From: Pseudomonas palleroniana
GTDB taxonomy: Bacteria > Pseudomonadota > Gammaproteobacteria > Pseudomonadales > Pseudomonadaceae
DNA: 64,000 bases
Assembly: GCF_003031675.1 (NCBI RefSeq)
Contig: NZ_PYWX01000061.1
Span: forward strand, 274,244 to 338,243
Reading direction: 5' to 3'
Each line of letters starts with the position of its first letter. Position 1 is the first letter of the stretch. The notes beneath the pieces were generated by a model, which was not told the origin of the DNA, did not search any database, and worked only from the letters and a program-made list of their open reading frames with translations. The translations under genes and the position numbers were made by a program. Of the stretch, positions 53,084 through 61,800 are shown piece by piece.

Positions 53084-54952
53084 TTAAATCCACAACTTCT
53101 TGAAGTCACGCCCGCCAAAGATCAGGTTGACCATTGCGCGGGTCACCATGATGGCCGTGAACATCGAGGTAAAGATACCGAGGGACATGGTGACCGCAAA
53201 ACCCTTGACCGGGCCGGTGCCCATGGCAAAGAGAATCCCGCCGACCAGCAAGGTGGTCAGGTTGGAGTCGAGAATCGCGGTAAATGCCCGGCCGAAGCCT
53301 TCGTTGATTGCACGCTGTACGCTCATGCCCGCCGCGATCTCTTCACGAATCCGCGAGAAGATCAGCACGTTGGCGTCTACCGCCATACCCATGGTGAGCA
53401 CGATACCGGCGATACCCGGCAGGGTCAGCGTAGCGCCCAGCAACGACATCAGCGCCAGCAGCATCACCATGTTGCCCGCCAGGGCCACGGTGGCGATGAT
53501 GCCGAAGAAGCGGTAGATGGCGATGATGAACAGCGACACGAACAGCATGCCCCACAAGGCGGCGTCGATACCTTTGGTGATGTTGTCGGCACCCAGGCTC
53601 GGGCCGATGGTGCGCTCTTCAGCGAAGTACATCGGTGCAGCCAGGCCACCGGCACGCAGCAGCAGTGCCAGTTCGGACGACTCGCCCTGGCCGTTCAGGC
53701 CGGTGATGCGGAATTGAGCACCCAGCGGCGACTGGATGGTCGCCAGGCTGATGATCTTCTTCTCTTCCTTGAAGCTCTGCACCGGTACGTCTTTCTCGAC
53801 ACCGTTGACCACTTGCTTGGTGTAGGTGGTCACCGGGCGCTGCTCGATGAAGATCACCGCCATGCTGCGACCGACGTTGCTGCGCGTGGCGCGACTCATC
53901 AGTTCGCCGCCGTGGCCATCCAGGCGGATGTTCACTTCAGGAGTACCGTGCTCGCCGAAACCGGCCTTGGCGTCGGTCACCTGGTCACCGGTAATGATCA
54001 GGCTACGCTCGATCAGAGCCGGAGGACGGTTGCCTTCACGGAACTCGAATTCCTCGGCAGTGGCGCGGGAAGCCCCCGGCTCAGCGGCCAGACGGAATTC
54101 CAGGTTGGCAGTTTTACCCAGGATACGCTTGGCTTCAGCGGTGTCCTGTACGCCCGGCAGCTCAACCACGATGCGGTTGGCGCCCTGGCGTTGAACGATC
54201 GGCTCGGCCACGCCCAGCTCGTTGACGCGGTTACGTACCGTGGTCAAGTTCTGCTTGATGGAGTATTCGCGGATTTCCGCCAGCTTGGCCGGGGTCATCG
54301 CCAGACGCAGTACAGGTTGACCGTTCAGGTCGGCCGGTACGATGTCGAAATCGTTGAAGTTCTTGCGGATCAGCGCACGGGCCTGTTCGCGGGAAGCTTC
54401 GTCAGAGAAGCCCAGCTGGATGGCACCGTTGAGCTGCGGCAGGCTGCGATAACGCAACTTCTCTTTGCGCAGCAGGCTCTTCACGTCGCCTTCGTAGACT
54501 TTCAGGCGAGCGTCGAGGGCTTTGTCCATGTCGACTTCCAGCAGGAAGTGCACCCCACCGGACAAGTCCAGGCCCAGCTTCATCGGATGCGCGCCGATCT
54601 TGCGCAGCCAGGTAGGCGTGGTCTGTGCCAGGTTGAGCGCGACAACGTAGTCGTCACCCATGGCCTTGCGCACCACGTCTTTGGCCGGCAATTGGTCTTC
54701 GGCCTTGGTCAGGCGCAGCAAGCCGCCCTTCGCATCAGCCGACAGTGTTGCCGCCTTGACCTGGATACCAGCGTCGGTGAGCGCTTTGCTCGCGCGTTCC
54801 AGGTCAGCCTGATTGACTTGCAGCGAAGTGCTGGCACCGGTGATCTGGATCGCCGGGTCATCAGGATAGAGATTGGGAGCGGAATAAATAAAACCGATCG
54901 CCAGCACCGCCAGGATCAGTACGTATTTCCACAGAGGGTATTTGTTCAGCAT
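53084..54952 (-). CDS. secD: Protein translocase subunit SecD
   Basis: 622 residues. Membrane helix 1 (YVLILAVLAIGFIYSAPNLY), a large periplasmic P1 region (about 35-440) with GLDLSGGVHFLLEVD, then five more helices with GTDM-like GMAVDANVLIFSRIREE. ATG 54952 is preferred over the GTG one codon earlier. It is cotranscribed with yajC and secF. Confidence 0.97.
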   Translation of the reverse strand: MLNKYPLWKYVLILAVLAIGFIYSAPNLYPDDPAIQITGASTSLQVNQADLERASKALTDAGIQVKAATLSADAKGGLLRLTKAEDQLPAKDVVRKAMGDDYVVALNLAQTTPTWLRKIGAHPMKLGLDLSGGVHFLLEVDMDKALDARLKVYEGDVKSLLRKEKLRYRSLPQLNGAIQLGFSDEASREQARALIRKNFNDFDIVPADLNGQPVLRLAMTPAKLAEIREYSIKQNLTTVRNRVNELGVAEPIVQRQGANRIVVELPGVQDTAEAKRILGKTANLEFRLAAEPGASRATAEEFEFREGNRPPALIERSLIITGDQVTDAKAGFGEHGTPEVNIRLDGHGGELMSRATRSNVGRSMAVIFIEQRPVTTYTKQVVNGVEKDVPVQSFKEEKKIISLATIQSPLGAQFRITGLNGQGESSELALLLRAGGLAAPMYFAEERTIGPSLGADNITKGIDAALWGMLFVSLFIIAIYRFFGIIATVALAGNMVMLLALMSLLGATLTLPGIAGIVLTMGMAVDANVLIFSRIREEIAAGMSVQRAINEGFGRAFTAILDSNLTTLLVGGILFAMGTGPVKGFAVTMSLGIFTSMFTAIMVTRAMVNLIFGGRDFKKLWI

Positions 54953-55014
54953 CACGCCGCCCGCTTATAACGCGGGGCGCCTTGCGCGCCCCGTCGATTG
55001 GTAAAGGTTGTTAC

Positions 55015-55353
55015 TTAGATCGCTTTGAGCGTGCCTTTTGGCAGCGTGGCGGCGATAGCGCCCTTCTGGAACTTCATTTCTACGGTGTCGGAGACTTCCA
55101 GTACCACGAAAGCATCGGAAACCTTGGTGATCTTGCCGGCGATACCGCCAGTGGTCACCACTTCGTCACCTTTCTGCAGGCTGCCCAGCAGGTTTTTCTG
55201 CTCTTTGGCACGCTTGGCCTGTGGACGCCAGATCATCAGGTAGAAGATGACCAGGAAGCCGACCAGGAAAATCCACTCGAAACCACCGCCCATAGGGCCG
55301 GCAGCGGCAGGCGCAGCGGCGTCAGCCATGGCGTTAGAGATAAAAAAGCTCAT
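55015..55353 (-). CDS. yajC: Preprotein translocase subunit YajC
   Basis: 112 residues with one membrane helix (about 28-46: WIFLVGFLVIFYLMIWRPQ) and a small cytoplasmic beta domain with GDEVVTTGGIAGKI. It joins the SecDF-YajC complex. The N terminus (DAAAPAAAGPMGGG) is Ala/Gly-rich. It lies between tgt and secD. Confidence 0.96.
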   Translation of the reverse strand: MSFFISNAMADAAAPAAAGPMGGGFEWIFLVGFLVIFYLMIWRPQAKRAKEQKNLLGSLQKGDEVVTTGGIAGKITKVSDAFVVLEVSDTVEMKFQKGAIAATLPKGTLKAI

Positions 55354-55396
55354 TTAGCACTCCAGTTGCAAATAGTGAATCTTAGGGTCGGAAAAC

Positions 55397-56521
55397 TCAG
55401 TCCAAGGGCGGCACAGGCAGCCCGCGCTTGGCATAGAAGGCATCGACGAAGGCGGCCAATGTACCCTGTTGAATAGCCTCGCGCAAACCAGCCATCAGGA
55501 CTTGGTAATGACGCAAATTGTGGATGGTATTCAACATGCTACCCAGCATTTCTCCGCACTTGTCCAGATGGTGCAGATAAGCACGGGAGAAGTTCTGGCA
55601 GGTGTAGCAATCACAGGTGGGATCCAGCGGCGAATCATCATGGCGATGGAACGCGTTACGGATCTTCAGCACGCCGGTGTCGATGAACAGATGCCCATTG
55701 CGGGCATTACGGGTTGGCATCACGCAATCGAACATGTCCACCCCGCGGCGCACACCCTCTACGAGATCCTCCGGTTTGCCAACGCCCATAAGGTAACGAG
55801 GTTTGTCAGTCGGCATCAGGCCCGGCAGGTAATCCAGCACCTTGATCATCTCGTGCTTGGGCTCGCCCACCGACAGACCGCCGATGGCCAGGCCGTCAAA
55901 GCCGATCTTGTCCAGGCCTTCCAGCGAGCGTTTGCGCAGGTTTTCATGCATGCCGCCCTGCACGATACCGAACAGCGCCGCAGTGTTGTCGCCATGGGCA
56001 TTCTTCGAGCGCTGGGCCCAACGCAACGACAGCTCCATGGACACCCGCGCCACGTCTTCGTCGGCCGGGTACGGCGTGCATTCGTCGAAAATCATCACGA
56101 TGTCGGAGCCCAGGTCACGCTGCACCTGCATCGACTCTTCCGGGCCCATGAACACCTTGGAGCCATCCACCGGCGAGGCGAAGGTCACGCCCTCCTCCTT
56201 GATCTTGCGCATGGCACCCAGGCTGAACACCTGGAAACCACCGGAGTCGGTGAGGATCGGGCCTTGCCACTTCATGAAATCGTGCAGGTCGCCATGCTTC
56301 TTGATCACTTCCGTGCCCGGGCGCAGCCATAGGTGGAAGGTGTTGCCCAGGATAATCTCGGCGCCGGTGGCGACGATATCGCGCGGCAGCATGCCCTTGA
56401 CGGTGCCGTAGGTGCCGACCGGCATGAAGGCCGGGGTCTCCACCGTGCCAAGCGGGAAGGTCAGGCGCCCGCGACGGGCCTTGCCGTCGGTGGCGAGCAA
56501 TTCAAACGACATACGACTCAT
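55397..56521 (-). CDS. tgt: Queuine tRNA-ribosyltransferase
   Basis: 374 residues. TIM barrel with DSGGFQVFSLG, nucleophile Asp in MFDCVMPTRNARNG and the zinc ligands CDCYTC...LHH. It exchanges guanine for preQ1 at position 34 of GUN-anticodon tRNAs. Its ATG overlaps the queA stop (ATGA), so the two queuosine genes are coupled. A start at 56512 (MSFELL) is also possible. Confidence 0.97.
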   Translation of the reverse strand: MSRMSFELLATDGKARRGRLTFPLGTVETPAFMPVGTYGTVKGMLPRDIVATGAEIILGNTFHLWLRPGTEVIKKHGDLHDFMKWQGPILTDSGGFQVFSLGAMRKIKEEGVTFASPVDGSKVFMGPEESMQVQRDLGSDIVMIFDECTPYPADEDVARVSMELSLRWAQRSKNAHGDNTAALFGIVQGGMHENLRKRSLEGLDKIGFDGLAIGGLSVGEPKHEMIKVLDYLPGLMPTDKPRYLMGVGKPEDLVEGVRRGVDMFDCVMPTRNARNGHLFIDTGVLKIRNAFHRHDDSPLDPTCDCYTCQNFSRAYLHHLDKCGEMLGSMLNTIHNLRHYQVLMAGLREAIQQGTLAAFVDAFYAKRGLPVPPLD

Positions 56522-57582
56522 GGCTGTTCCTCAGGGCCGGCTTCTCCAGGAGCAGTCGGCGCCGGGTTGCGGGTGATGAACATCGCATCACCGTAGCTGA
56601 AAAAACGGTACTCGTTGGCGATGGCGGCTTGATAAGCGGCCATGGTTTCCGGGTAACCGGCAAATGCCGACACCAGCATCAACAGCGTGGATTCCGGCAA
56701 ATGAAAGTTGGTGACCAGGCAATCGACCACATGGAACGGCCGGCCTGGGTAGATAAAGATATCGGTGTCGCCGCTGAACGGCTTGAGCACGCCATCACGC
56801 GCCGCGCTCTCCAGCGACCGCACACTGGTGGTGCCCACCGCCACGACGCGCCCGCCACGGGCCTTGCAGGCGTTGACCGCATCCACCACATCCTGGCCGA
56901 CTTCCAGCCACTCGCTGTGCATATGGTGGTCTTCGATGTTATCCACACGCACCGGCTGAAACGTGCCGGCCCCCACGTGCAGGGTCACATAGGCGGTCTC
57001 GACGCCCTTGGCGGCAATCGCCTCCAGCAGCGGCTGGTCGAAATGCAGCCCGGCCGTGGGCGCGGCGACCGCGCCCGGGCGCTGGGAGTAAACCGTCTGA
57101 TAGCGCTCGCGGTCCGCGTCTTCGTCGGGGCGGTCTATATAAGGAGGCAGCGGCATGTGGCCGACACGTTCCAGCAACGGCAACACTTCCTCGGCGAACT
57201 TGAGTTCGAACAGCGCATCATGACGCGCCACCATCTCGGCTTCGCCACCGCCATCAATCAAGATGGCCGAGCCCGGTTTCGGCGACTTGCTGGAGCGCAC
57301 ATGGGCCAGCACGCGATGGCTGTCCAGCACCCGCTCCACCAGAATTTCCAGCTTGCCGCCGGAAGCTTTCTGGCCAAACAGCCGCGCCGGAATCACCCGG
57401 GTATTGTTGAACACCATCAGATCGCCTGGGCGCAAATGCTCAAGCAAATCAGTGAATTGACGGTGTGCGAGGGCACCACTGACCCCGTCCAGGGTCAGCA
57501 GTCGGCTGGCGCGACGCTCGGCCAAAGGGTGGCGAGCAATCAGCGAATCCGGGAGTTCAAAAGTAAAGTCAGCAACGCGCAT
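56518..57582 (-). CDS. queA: S-adenosylmethionine:tRNA ribosyltransferase-isomerase
   Basis: 354 residues, starting MRVADFTFELPDSLIARHP with MVFNNTRVIPARLFG and AAPTAGLHFDQPLL. It builds epoxyqueuosine on tRNA by moving ribose from SAM, the step after Tgt. ATG 57582 is the family start. The 100-odd bases to the tRNA gene hold the tRNA promoter. Confidence 0.97.
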   Translation of the reverse strand: MRVADFTFELPDSLIARHPLAERRASRLLTLDGVSGALAHRQFTDLLEHLRPGDLMVFNNTRVIPARLFGQKASGGKLEILVERVLDSHRVLAHVRSSKSPKPGSAILIDGGGEAEMVARHDALFELKFAEEVLPLLERVGHMPLPPYIDRPDEDADRERYQTVYSQRPGAVAAPTAGLHFDQPLLEAIAAKGVETAYVTLHVGAGTFQPVRVDNIEDHHMHSEWLEVGQDVVDAVNACKARGGRVVAVGTTSVRSLESAARDGVLKPFSGDTDIFIYPGRPFHVVDCLVTNFHLPESTLLMLVSAFAGYPETMAAYQAAIANEYRFFSYGDAMFITRNPAPTAPGEAGPEEQP

Positions 57583-57648
57583 GATGGGGTTCGTCTAGCA
57601 GGGCCGGGAAGTCTAGCGGAAATAGTGAAAATAGACCATGAAACGTGA

Positions 57649-57677
57649 TTGACCAACGGTAATCTCATCTCTATACT
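57649..57677 (+). promoter_or_regulatory. Sigma70 promoter of tRNA-Leu
   Basis: TTGACC (57649-57654), exactly 17 bases, TATACT (57672-57677). Transcription should start near 57684, about seven bases before the mature tRNA. Confidence 0.85.
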
Positions 57678-57690
57678 TCGCCGCCATTGA

Positions 57691-57775
57691 GCCCTGATGG
57701 CGGAATTGGTAGACGCGGCGGATTCAAAATCCGTTTTCGAAAGGAGTGGGAGTTCGAGTCTCCCTCGGGGCACCA
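57691..57775 (+). tRNA. tRNA-Leu (anticodon CAA)
   Basis: 85 bases including an encoded CCA. The acceptor stem GCCCTGA pairs with TCGGGGC (one G-U). The D arm contains GGCGGAATTGGTAGACGC, the anticodon loop TTCAAAA gives CAA for UUG codons, a long variable arm follows, and the T arm has GTTCGAGTC. A terminator follows at once, so it is a single-gene unit. Confidence 0.97.
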
Positions 57776-57779
57776 TCTT

Positions 57780-57813
57780 AAAAAAAGACCTTGAAATTCA
57801 AGGTCTTTTTTTT
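57780..57813 (+). terminator. tRNA-Leu terminator
   Basis: AAAGACCTTGAA pairs with TTCAAGGTCTTT over 12 bases around a single A, followed by eight or nine T. It begins five bases after the tRNA CCA end. Confidence 0.95.
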
Positions 57814-57883
57814 CGTCTGCAGAAAAGTGCGCGGCCACCGGAATGACTATTCACCGCCCACAATCAACCTGAAACACAATCCC

Positions 57884-57912
57884 TTTGTAGGAGCTGGCTT
57901 GCCTGCGAAGAC
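57884..57912. repeat. Half REP element
   Basis: TTGTAGGAGCTGGCTTGCCT and the following GCGAAG resemble one arm of a second REP class (GTAGGAGC type); no inverse arm is nearby. The remaining 165 bases between tRNA and the DUF3077 gene show nothing else. Confidence 0.5.
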
Positions 57913-57940
57913 ACCCGCCCCAACACCTCAAATTCCCCGT

Positions 57941-58249
57941 CTACACACCACCCGCATCCCCCTCCTCCGCCACTCCATTCGGCAACATCCCATTCGCCAA
58001 ATCATCCACCACCGCCTTCGCCATCTCCCCCAAATAATGCGCCGCCCAGGCAAAGCGATCGGCGCCTGTGTCCATGGCGGCATCCAAGGCGAGCATTTTT
58101 GAACAGTGGAGCAGTTCGGAAGCGTGCTCCAGGGCATCGCGGATGGGTACACCGGAATTGACGCGGAATAGGCGGTGGAGGTTGGGGTGTTTGCCGCAGG
58201 TGGAGAAGGTGATGATGCCGAGAGTTTTGTTTGGGGGTGGGTTGATCAT
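57941..58249 (-). CDS. DUF3077-type small protein
   Basis: 102 residues. The segment FRVNSGVPIRDALEHASELLHCSKMLALDAA followed by RFAWAAHYLGEMAKAVVDDL is the pattern I associate with the pseudomonad DUF3077 family; function is unknown. ATG 58249 has GGAGGTGG upstream and overlaps the stop of a 24-codon frame (ATGA), so translation is coupled to it and through it to the structured leader at 58320-58510. The C-terminal tail is acidic and Gly-rich. Codon use is normal for the genome. Confidence 0.75.
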   Translation of the reverse strand: MINPPPNKTLGIITFSTCGKHPNLHRLFRVNSGVPIRDALEHASELLHCSKMLALDAAMDTGADRFAWAAHYLGEMAKAVVDDLANGMLPNGVAEEGDAGGV

Positions 58250-58320
58250 TGGCCACCTCCGACCTGAGCGGCGGTGTCGATTACGGTACTGCGCGGGTAC
58301 GACCTGTCAGAAACGTTCAT
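58246..58320 (-). CDS. Small 24-residue protein coupled to the DUF3077 gene
   Basis: ATG 58320 starts a 24-codon frame (MNVSDRSYPRST, ending AAQVGGGQ), with AGGAG eight bases upstream at 58333-58329. Its TGA overlaps the next ATG. The same frame stays open upstream to a GTG at 58470 through the structured leader, but the good ribosome binding site favours the short form. No function is recognisable; it could be a leader peptide or a small protein. Confidence 0.55.
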   Translation of the reverse strand: MNVSDRSYPRSTVIDTAAQVGGGQ

Positions 58321-58510
58321 TGTTTGAGCTCCTAATGTAGAGAGCTGCCACGTTCGTTTCTCATGCGAATGGGTGGCAGCTATGCGCGGGCTGAGAAACC
58401 GGGACAATAGGAACCCGGCAGACCCGAAGGTCTCCCACGCATAGCCGCCATGACACAGACATGCGAGCACAAAAAAGCGCCAACAGTCTAATGGATGGTG
58501 GCGCCTATGC
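58321..58510 (-). ncRNA. Structured leader with mutually exclusive helices
   Basis: Minus-strand RNA elements, 5' to 3'. (1) Hairpin GCGCCA/TGGCGC (58504-58499 with 58482-58477) followed by TTTTTT, terminator-like. (2) Helix P1: 58451-58434 with 58390-58373, 17 of 18 positions paired, two as G-U. (3) Within P1, AGACC-TTCG-GGTCT (58433-58420) and CCGGG/CCCGG (58418-58399), making a three-way junction. (4) The 3' side of P1 (AGCTGCCAC, 58381-58373) can instead pair perfectly with GTGGCAGCT (58351-58343). (5) AGCTC (58346-58342) can pair with GAGCT (58331-58327), covering the ribosome binding site. Helices 2 and 4, and 4 and 5, exclude each other. Confidence 0.6.
58471..58504 (-). terminator. 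Terminator-like hairpin at the 5' side of the leader
   Basis: On the minus strand GCGCCA, a 16-base loop, TGGCGC and then TTTTTTG. It could end transcripts coming from the large NACHT gene or form an attenuator for the downstream small genes. Confidence 0.6.
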
Positions 58511-58802
58511 GCCTATTGTTTCTCGGATTCTCAAGTCCGGTCGCTGGGTTGGTAGCGACGGGGAGAAGGTAGCGCGGGAACGACGGGAGATGAAAGTTAG
58601 TATCTGTGGCTAGAGATTTCCGGTGGACTGCTTGAGGGTTGCGAGGGTTTGGAGGAAGAAACGTGGTATGACCCCGATTACATGAAGGACTGAGTGGCAG
58701 CTTTTGGCCGTTTTTTGCCGTTTGTGACGAGTAGCAATCGGCCAATAGCATTCATTCGTGCGCGGCTGCTATCGGCTAGACGCGACCGCTCTAAGGTGCC
58801 TA
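58511..58802. other. Non-coding spacer between NACHT gene and leader
   Basis: About 290 bases with no convincing gene. Near the NACHT gene, on the minus strand, it contains AGCCGATAGCAGCC (58778-58765) and TTGGCCGATTGCTACTCGTC (58745-58726), then GGCCAAAAGCTGCC. These belong to the GGCCGATAGCAGCC-like spacer repeats common in pseudomonads. AGATACTAAC near 58600 is a weak -10 candidate for the leader. Confidence 0.5.
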
Positions 58803-61800
58803 CTAATCACCAATTCCCTGTTGATCAGGGGCGTCGTCATTGACCTCTGTGGCCGACTCGGTATTAAGCCGAGGTCGAAGATCCAGTATTTTTACAAGAA
58901 TCCGGACTTCGTGGCCCACCTCTTCCATAATTTGACCGGCTTCTTCTTCTAACATGGTCCTTAACTGTCCAAGGTCGATCCTTGCGCCAGTATCAGGGTG
59001 CTCCCATTGTCGCGAGGACGCTACGGTCAGCATCAAACAGCCAGTTTTGCAGCTGTCAGCCGCCATATATTTAGTCAACAGCTGATCGCGCAAGGTGCGT
59101 TTCAACACTGCACCAGACCAGCCGTTCTCACCTACTTTTAATTCAATTGTCGCTTGCTGGCCGGACGAAGAGCGCATTCGTACGTCCGTCTCTTTCTCAT
59201 CGGCAGTCACAGCCTCTTGATCAACGGTGTAAAGTTCGTTCGCTGTATCCCTCAACCGCCGAGCAATTTCCCGGCGCATGAGTTTTTCTGATTTTATATT
59301 CGCCCAATTTTCACGAGGGGACACATCCTGCAGTAGCAGGTCATCGATATCGTCCAACCTGTCCTGCATCAAACCAAACATTTCATCGCGGGTCTTGGGA
59401 GGTGCTTCGCCGATGTCGTCCAGAAGAGAAATTTCGTCCTCAGTCATCTCGGCCTTATCCATTTCCTCCGCTGCTTTTTGCTTCGCCAAAAGTGCGAGTC
59501 TATCTCTGAAATGCGCAAAGAGTGGATCGACAACCAACTCCATCTTTGCAGCCCAGGCTTCGGGCCCCGTCAGCGCGAGCACAGCACTTAACAGAGTATT
59601 ACGCGCCTGCTCTGCATGGTCTCGCGTTGTAGGCGTAAACGTCCCTTCCCTGTGCAGATCATCTCTGGGACGGACATGCTGGTAGGCGAGTCGCAAGAGC
59701 CGTACGCGCTGGCTGACAGTGAAATTTTCGCCCCCCAGATCAAAAGACCATCTGCTCCATCGGCCTCCAAATACACTGGAAAAAAAGTCGACTCCGGGCC
59801 CCTCGGCCGCTGGGACTATTTGTAGAAGAAGTCGTGCCAACTCGAGGGTAGCCGCTTCAGGGTCCAAGGCGAAAAGCGCAGACAGCCACAGGTGGACGAA
59901 CGTTGGTTTGCCGGCCACTCGCAATTTTTCCAATACAGTATCGCGAAGTAAGACTCGGTCGCCCTCGACGTTTTGGCTCATGAGTATTGCCAAGACCGAC
60001 TTTGGCCGCTCCCATATAGCAGGGCCACTGTCTTCAGTCTGAACCGGCTCTATAAAAAAGCTCATCCAGCTTTGCAAATCGACGATGAAAAGCTGTGCGA
60101 CGAATGATGAGGAATTTTTGACGACGTTTAATACGTTGAAATAATCACCATGTCCGCTAACCTTTTCGAGCTCCCATCGCAATTGCCTGCCAAGGACGCT
60201 CTGAACGACATCAGGAAACGCTTTTGCGAGCTGCTCTATCCACGCAGGGCAGCCCAGATACTCCAGTGGGATGTAATGTGCAGCAGTCCAAGCCTGTGCT
60301 TCGCTGATTTTTGTTGCCCAAAGCGGATCTTCGGCTTCCGCCCATAGCGCCGTCAGTCCAAGTTGCCAGCGAACCTGAACAACATGGACTTCGTCTTGCG
60401 TTCGATCCATGGGTAAGGTCGGGCATTGTGTCGGCCATAGCGTACGCATCCTGGCGCGCAAATGTTTGGTGACCAAAGTGCCAAAGTGCTGCTCCAGAAA
60501 ACGTCTGTTCCAGCTAGATACCTGGTTCGACCCAGGTGCCCTTTCCATGATGTCCCACAGCTCTTCCAACGTACGCTCGCCAACAGGAGAATCCAGCACC
60601 CCCTCTGGATCGTCAATCAGTTGTTGCCAGAAGTCCATCCAGTACTGGCTCTCGTCGCTGGCACGACGCGCGGCTACAAGCTCACGCTCCGCATCACGCC
60701 TCTCATATTCCAACATCTGCGCAGACTTGCTTGGTGGCTGCAACGCTGCATCTATCCTCGCCAGTAAGGTCGGATTGTCAGTAACTAGAGGCCTGAGCGT
60801 CTCAACGTAGCTCGTCCATTCCTGAGAATGATCAGCCGCATGCATGAGTGATGCTTCCAACATAAGTTGGCGCATGTCGAGAGGGCTCTGACGGTCGGCC
60901 AGGGCCGCATGAATCCATTCAGAATCCTGGGCATGATTCAGGTATATCGCTCCGCTAGAATTCGATGCGTATAACCGTGGCCAGGGTTCGTTTTTAGCTT
61001 TAAGTCGTTGCCGTAGGTTATCCTCGCTGGAAAACACAAGCTCTCTTATCTGCGAAGGCGCACTGGCAAACATCGCCCTGATCGATTTGAAGTGTTCACC
61101 GCGAAGGTGAAGTGATGAGGCTATCGCCAAGGCGAGAACAAGTCCTTCGACTACCCTCTGAGTGGCCAGCCCCAGTATAGAGAGCCGCAGCCCCGCGATA
61201 GCGAGCAACGGTACAAAATCAGGACGTAATACGCAGATATGCGGCCAATCTTCTGACCAAGATACGTTTTCATTAAGCTGGATCGAGAGCGCGTCAAAGA
61301 GTCGCTGGAGCTCATCGGCGCTGAGGTTGGCGTCCCGTACCGTTCGTGTTAAATACCCCATTCGCCCGCTTGCCGGATTCGTCACCACCGATAAGCTGGC
61401 TAGCAATTGCACCAGCACTTCGGGTTCCAAATAGACTGGGAAAAGCTCATTTATAGCCCCACGAATGAGTCGCTCTGACCAACGCTCAGAAGGCTCCTGC
61501 ATTTCTCGTGCGAGCGTTGATAAGCGCGGATCAGTCAACTGCACGAGGGCGTCGATCGCAGTCAGACGCTCGTCATCTTCTACTGACGGATCCGTGGCGA
61601 TCGCATACACAAGGTCACTGCAATCACGCATCTCTGCGTATGCAACGAGCTGAAGCAGTAGCTGTCGAACTTCAGTATTCTCAATCCCCCGCTCCAGCAT
61701 CTCCCTAACCGTTGAGGACAAATCTTGTGAAGCGAAACGGCTAACCTGCAACGACGGTATTTTCAGTCCGCGCCAGCCCCCATCGCCGTACCGAGAGACA

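Noticed and set aside
58488..58751. 87-codon minus-strand frame between NACHT gene and leader
   Set aside because: No ribosome binding site, Pro/Asn-rich random-looking translation, overlaps spacer repeats and the terminator-like hairpin.
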